From Pseudomonas iridis (GTDB lineage Bacteria; Pseudomonadota; Gammaproteobacteria; Pseudomonadales; Pseudomonadaceae): a stretch of DNA of 64,000 bases. The notes under the pieces are model-generated. The model saw nothing but the letters and a program-made list of their open reading frames with translations. It was not told where the DNA came from and searched no databases. Below, piece after piece: positions 61,046-64,000 of this stretch; the stretch's first letter is position 1; every line of letters begins with the position of its first letter. The position numbers and the translations under genes are program-made. The stretch covers positions 1 through 64,000 of the forward strand of contig NZ_JACXXO010000022.1 in the NCBI RefSeq assembly GCF_017980685.1, written 5' to 3'.

Positions 61046-61978
61046 TCAACCGCGTTTGGCGTACAACTTCGGCTCGCCCGGCGGACGGCTCTTGAAGCGG
61101 CGATGCGCCCACAGGTATTGCTCGGGGCAGGCCCGCAACGCGCTCTCGACCCACTGATTGATGCGGATGCAGTCGGCCTCTTCGGTCTCACCGGGGAAAC
61201 CTTCCAGCGGCGGATGGATCACCATGCGGTAACCGCTACCGTCGGCCAGGCGCTCCTGAGTAAACGGCACCACCAATGCCTTGCCCAACCGTGCAAACTT
61301 GCTGGTCGCGGTCACAGTGGCGGCCTGAATGCCGAACAGCGGCACGAAGATGCTCTGCTTGGCGCCGTAGTCCTGATCCGGTGCATACCAGATCGCCCGA
61401 CCTGAACGCAGCAACTTGAGCATGCCGCGCACGTCGTCGCGCTCCACCGCCAGCGAATCGAGATTGTGCCGCTCGCGCCCACGACGCTGAACAAAATCGA
61501 ACAACGGATTCTTGTGTTCGCGGTACATGCCGTCGATGGTGTGTTGCTGGCCGAGCAGCGCCGCGCCGATTTCCAGGGTGGTGAAGTGCGCCGCCATCAG
61601 AATCACGCCTTTGCCTTCGCGCTGCGCCTGCTGCAAATGCTCAAGACCTTCGATGTGCGCCAGTTTTGCCAGGCGCTCGCGGGACCACCACCAGCTCATC
61701 GCCATTTCAAAAAAGGCGATACCGGTGGAGGCAAAGTTTTCCTTGAGCAGACGCTTGCGCTCGGCGGCGGACTTTTCCGGGAAGCACAGTTCCAGATTGC
61801 GTTTGGCGATGCGCCGCCGGTCGCCGGCCACGCGATACATCAACGCGCCCAAAACTCGACCGATGGTCAGCAGTGCCGGATACGGCAACTGCACAATCAG
61901 CCACAAAAGCCCCAGACCGCACCAGAGCGGCCAGAAGCGTGGAGCAAGAAATGCTTTTCGAAAACGCGGGCGATCCAT
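61046..61978 (-). CDS. Lipid A biosynthesis lauroyl acyltransferase (LpxL/HtrB-type)
   Basis: 310 residues. The N-terminal segment FWPLWCGLGLLWLIVQLPYPALL is a membrane anchor. The acyltransferase motif HFTTLE (HX4E) lies near residue 134, with further YAPDQDYG and PFTQERL. The start at 61978 is the usual one; the long upstream extension overlaps minC. Adds a lauroyl chain to lipid A precursor in the inner membrane. Divergent from minC. Confidence 0.88.
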   Translation of the reverse strand: MDRPRFRKAFLAPRFWPLWCGLGLLWLIVQLPYPALLTIGRVLGALMYRVAGDRRRIAKRNLELCFPEKSAAERKRLLKENFASTGIAFFEMAMSWWWSRERLAKLAHIEGLEHLQQAQREGKGVILMAAHFTTLEIGAALLGQQHTIDGMYREHKNPLFDFVQRRGRERHNLDSLAVERDDVRGMLKLLRSGRAIWYAPDQDYGAKQSIFVPLFGIQAATVTATSKFARLGKALVVPFTQERLADGSGYRMVIHPPLEGFPGETEEADCIRINQWVESALRACPEQYLWAHRRFKSRPPGEPKLYAKRG

Positions 61979-62095
61979 TAAAGCTTCCGTAAATACAGTG
62001 GCCGCGCATTCTACATCGTTCGACCCGGCTTGCGGCTCGCGGGCGTTCTCGTTATAAGTCTCGGCACTTTTAGTGACAAGCCGTTGTATGCCGAT

Positions 62096-62833
62096 ATGAG
62101 CCAAATCCAATCGCCAGACCAAGATCCCGTGTTCCAGTTGAAGGGCAGCATGCTGGCCATTACCGTGCTGGAGCTGTCCCGCAACGATCTCGAAAGCCTT
62201 GATCGGCAACTGGCCGCCAAAGTCGCACAGGCGCCAAATTTTTTCAGCAATGCACCGCTGGTCCTGGCGCTGGACAAACTGCCGCCCGGCGAAGGCGCCG
62301 TCGACCTGCCGGGGCTGATGCGCATATGCCGTCAACATGGCCTGCGCACCCTGGCGATTCGCGCCAGCCGCATCGAAGACATCGCCGCTGCCATCGCCAT
62401 CGACATCCCGGTGCTGCCGCCGTCCGGCGCCCGTGAACGACCGCTGGAAACCCCGGAAGTCGAAGTCAAAAAGAAGCCGGAAAAACCGCCAGAGCCGACC
62501 ATCAAACCGACCCGTGTCATCACGACGCCAGTGCGTGGTGGCCAACAGATATATGCCCAGGGTGGCGATCTGGTTGTGGTTTCGTCAGTCAGTCCGGGCG
62601 CGGAACTTCTCGCCGATGGCAACATCCATGTATACGGCCCAATGCGTGGCCGTGCGCTGGCCGGCGTGAAGGGCGATACCAAGGCACGGATTTTCTGTCA
62701 GCAATTGAGCGCTGAACTGATCTCCATCGCCGGTCATTACAAGGTTTCCGAAGATTTGCGTCGCGACCCCATGTGGGGCTCGGGCGTACAGGTCAGCCTG
62801 TCGGGCGACGTGTTGAACATCATTCGGCTTTAA
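62096..62833 (+). CDS. minC: Septum site-determining protein MinC
   Basis: 245 residues. N-terminal FtsZ-inhibiting domain starting MSQIQSPDQDPVFQLKGSMLAITVLEL. A Pro/Lys-rich linker (KKKPEKPPEPTIKPTR) precedes the C-terminal domain, which has VRGGQQIYAQGGDLVVVSSVSPGAELLADGNIHVYGPMRGRALAG, the MinD-binding beta helix. It blocks FtsZ polymerisation away from midcell. minD follows. Confidence 0.94.
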   Translation: MSQIQSPDQDPVFQLKGSMLAITVLELSRNDLESLDRQLAAKVAQAPNFFSNAPLVLALDKLPPGEGAVDLPGLMRICRQHGLRTLAIRASRIEDIAAAIAIDIPVLPPSGARERPLETPEVEVKKKPEKPPEPTIKPTRVITTPVRGGQQIYAQGGDLVVVSSVSPGAELLADGNIHVYGPMRGRALAGVKGDTKARIFCQQLSAELISIAGHYKVSEDLRRDPMWGSGVQVSLSGDVLNIIRL

Positions 62834-63002
62834 CGGATACTGCCGCATTTTCCAAGCATCTCTAAAACGTAGCGAAAACGGCTCAAACGAAGTAGGAAAA
62901 AGGCCAAAAGCCAAATTCCAGCCAAGGCTGTCCGACTGCAGTAGTTTTCAAGAGATGTTTTTCAGGGGCTAAACAGTCCTTCTTCCTTAGGGGTGAAACA
63001 CC

Positions 63003-63815
63003 TTGGCCAAGATTCTCGTGGTTACATCCGGCAAGGGTGGTGTGGGTAAGACCACCACCAGCGCCGCTATCGGTACCGGCCTCGCTCTGCGCGGCCACAA
63101 AACAGTGATCGTCGACTTCGACGTGGGCTTGCGTAACCTTGACCTGATCATGGGTTGCGAGCGCCGCGTGGTGTATGACTTCGTCAACGTGGTCAACGGC
63201 GAAGCCAACCTGCAACAGGCCCTGATCAAAGACAAGCGCCTGGAAAACCTCTACGTACTGGCCGCCAGTCAGACCCGCGACAAAGACGCGCTGACTGTCG
63301 AAGGCGTGGAAAAAGTCCTGATGCAACTCAAGGCAGATTTTGACTTCGTGGTGTGCGACTCCCCGGCGGGCATCGAGAAAGGTGCACACCTGGCCATGTA
63401 TTTCGCCGACGAAGCGATCATCGTGACCAACCCGGAAGTGTCCTCGGTACGTGACTCCGACCGCATGCTCGGCCTGTTGGCCAGCAAGTCGCGTCGTGCC
63501 GAACAAGGCGAAGAGCCGATCAAGGAACACCTGCTGCTGACCCGATACAACCCGCAGCGCGTCAGTGATGGCGAAATGCTGGGCGTCGAAGACGTGAAGG
63601 AAATCCTGGCAGTGACCCTGCTGGGTGTCATCCCGGAATCCCAGGCTGTCCTGAAGGCTTCCAACTCGGGTGTCCCGGTTATTCTCGACGACCAGAGCGA
63701 TGCCGGTCAGGCCTACAGCGATGCCGTTGATCGTCTGCTGGGCAAAGAAAAAGAACATCGTTTCCTCGATGTTACGAAGAAGGGATTCTTCGAGCGCCTG
63801 TTTGGAGGTAGGTAA
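63003..63815 (+). CDS. minD: Septum site-determining ATPase MinD
   Basis: 270 residues, starting TTG with AGGGGTG upstream. MAKILVVTSGKGGVGKTTTSAAIG has the deviant Walker A motif (GKGGVGKT) and VIVDFDVGLRNLDLIMG the switch region. Ends with an amphipathic membrane-targeting helix (GFFERLFGG). Its stop overlaps the minE start (TAATG). It binds the membrane as ATP dimer and recruits MinC. Confidence 0.96.
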   Translation: MAKILVVTSGKGGVGKTTTSAAIGTGLALRGHKTVIVDFDVGLRNLDLIMGCERRVVYDFVNVVNGEANLQQALIKDKRLENLYVLAASQTRDKDALTVEGVEKVLMQLKADFDFVVCDSPAGIEKGAHLAMYFADEAIIVTNPEVSSVRDSDRMLGLLASKSRRAEQGEEPIKEHLLLTRYNPQRVSDGEMLGVEDVKEILAVTLLGVIPESQAVLKASNSGVPVILDDQSDAGQAYSDAVDRLLGKEKEHRFLDVTKKGFFERLFGGR

Positions 63816-64000
63816 TGAACCTTTTTGACTTCTTTCGTGCCAACAAAAAGCCAAGTACCGCCTCGGTAGCGAAAGAGCGTCTACAGATCATCGTGGCGCA
63901 TGAGCGCGGCCAGCGCAGCACGCCGGATTACTTGCCAGCCTTGCAGAAGGAACTGGTCGACGTGATCCGCAAGTACGTCAACATCGGTAACGACGACGTA
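63815..64000 (+). CDS. minE: MinE, N-terminal 62 residues (truncated by window edge)
   Basis: Begins MNLFDFFRANKKPSTASVAK, typical of MinE's membrane-binding and MinD-stimulating N-terminus; continues ERLQIIVAHERGQRSTPDYLP. Coupled to minD. Drives MinCD pole-to-pole oscillation. Runs past the right edge. Confidence 0.95.
   Translation, partial: MNLFDFFRANKKPSTASVAKERLQIIVAHERGQRSTPDYLPALQKELVDVIRKYVNIGNDDV

Overview
This window is a chromosomal segment of a fluorescent Pseudomonas, most likely the P. fluorescens group. The GC content is high outside a few islands. Gene sets such as minCDE beside lpxL, prmB-aroC-mtnBDC, and the ATP-grasp/alpha-E/transglutaminase operon are typical of the genus. 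Two families of paired REP palindromes, with cores like GGCAAGCCAGCTCCCACA and GGGAGCGAGCCTGCTCGCG, sit between genes. One Ser tRNA (GGA) is present. There is no insertion sequence, CRISPR array or complete rRNA.

1-5.6 kb: the 3' end of an Rhs polymorphic toxin with a ParB-like C-terminal toxin domain and its AT-rich immunity gene, two tandem glycine-zipper exported proteins, small conserved proteins, tRNA-Ser, a crotonase and a PlsC-type acyltransferase. 5.6-16 kb: CorA, a class I glutamine amidotransferase, a FadB/FadA-like beta-oxidation pair, a cytochrome c, a three-gene ATP-grasp/alpha-E/transglutaminase operon and a divergent promoter-terminator unit that looks like a small RNA. 16-36.7 kb: mostly housekeeping genes (rraB, speE, acyl-CoA synthetase, mtnC-mtnD-mtnB with an MFS gene, aroC, prmB, smr, folE, a glutaredoxin, a PLP aminotransferase divergent from a MarR regulator with matching palindromes, azgA and a LysE exporter).

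36.9-50.6 kb is the most unusual part: five large co-directional genes in two paralogous families. The A family (three genes, 616-650 aa) has a basic, disordered Ser/Thr/Pro-rich N-terminus, two beta-rich repeat modules and, in two of the three, a KRPRL nuclear-localisation-like motif. The B family (two genes, about 1,170-1,205 aa) resembles TcdA/TcdB pore-forming proteins followed by RTX-like Gly/Asp repeats. The second B gene is split by a one-base shift. Translation starts in the island carry hairpins that match the RsmA/RsmE consensus, which suggests Gac/Rsm control. No REP element falls inside the island. It reads as a multi-protein toxin or effector locus whose function I cannot assign.

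50.7-59.7 kb: a purine degradation cluster covering every step from urate to glyoxylate (puuD, uraH, uraD, puuE, alc, allA), an NCS2 permease and two tandem Tsx/OmpK outer-membrane channels. A TTGTAYACAA palindrome occurs upstream of azgA, uraH and puuE and may tie the distant azgA permease to this pathway. 59.8-64 kb: a patatin-like phospholipase, an LpxL-type acyltransferase, and minC, minD and the start of minE running off the right edge.

All functions are read from sequence motifs and remembered family features. No database search was run.
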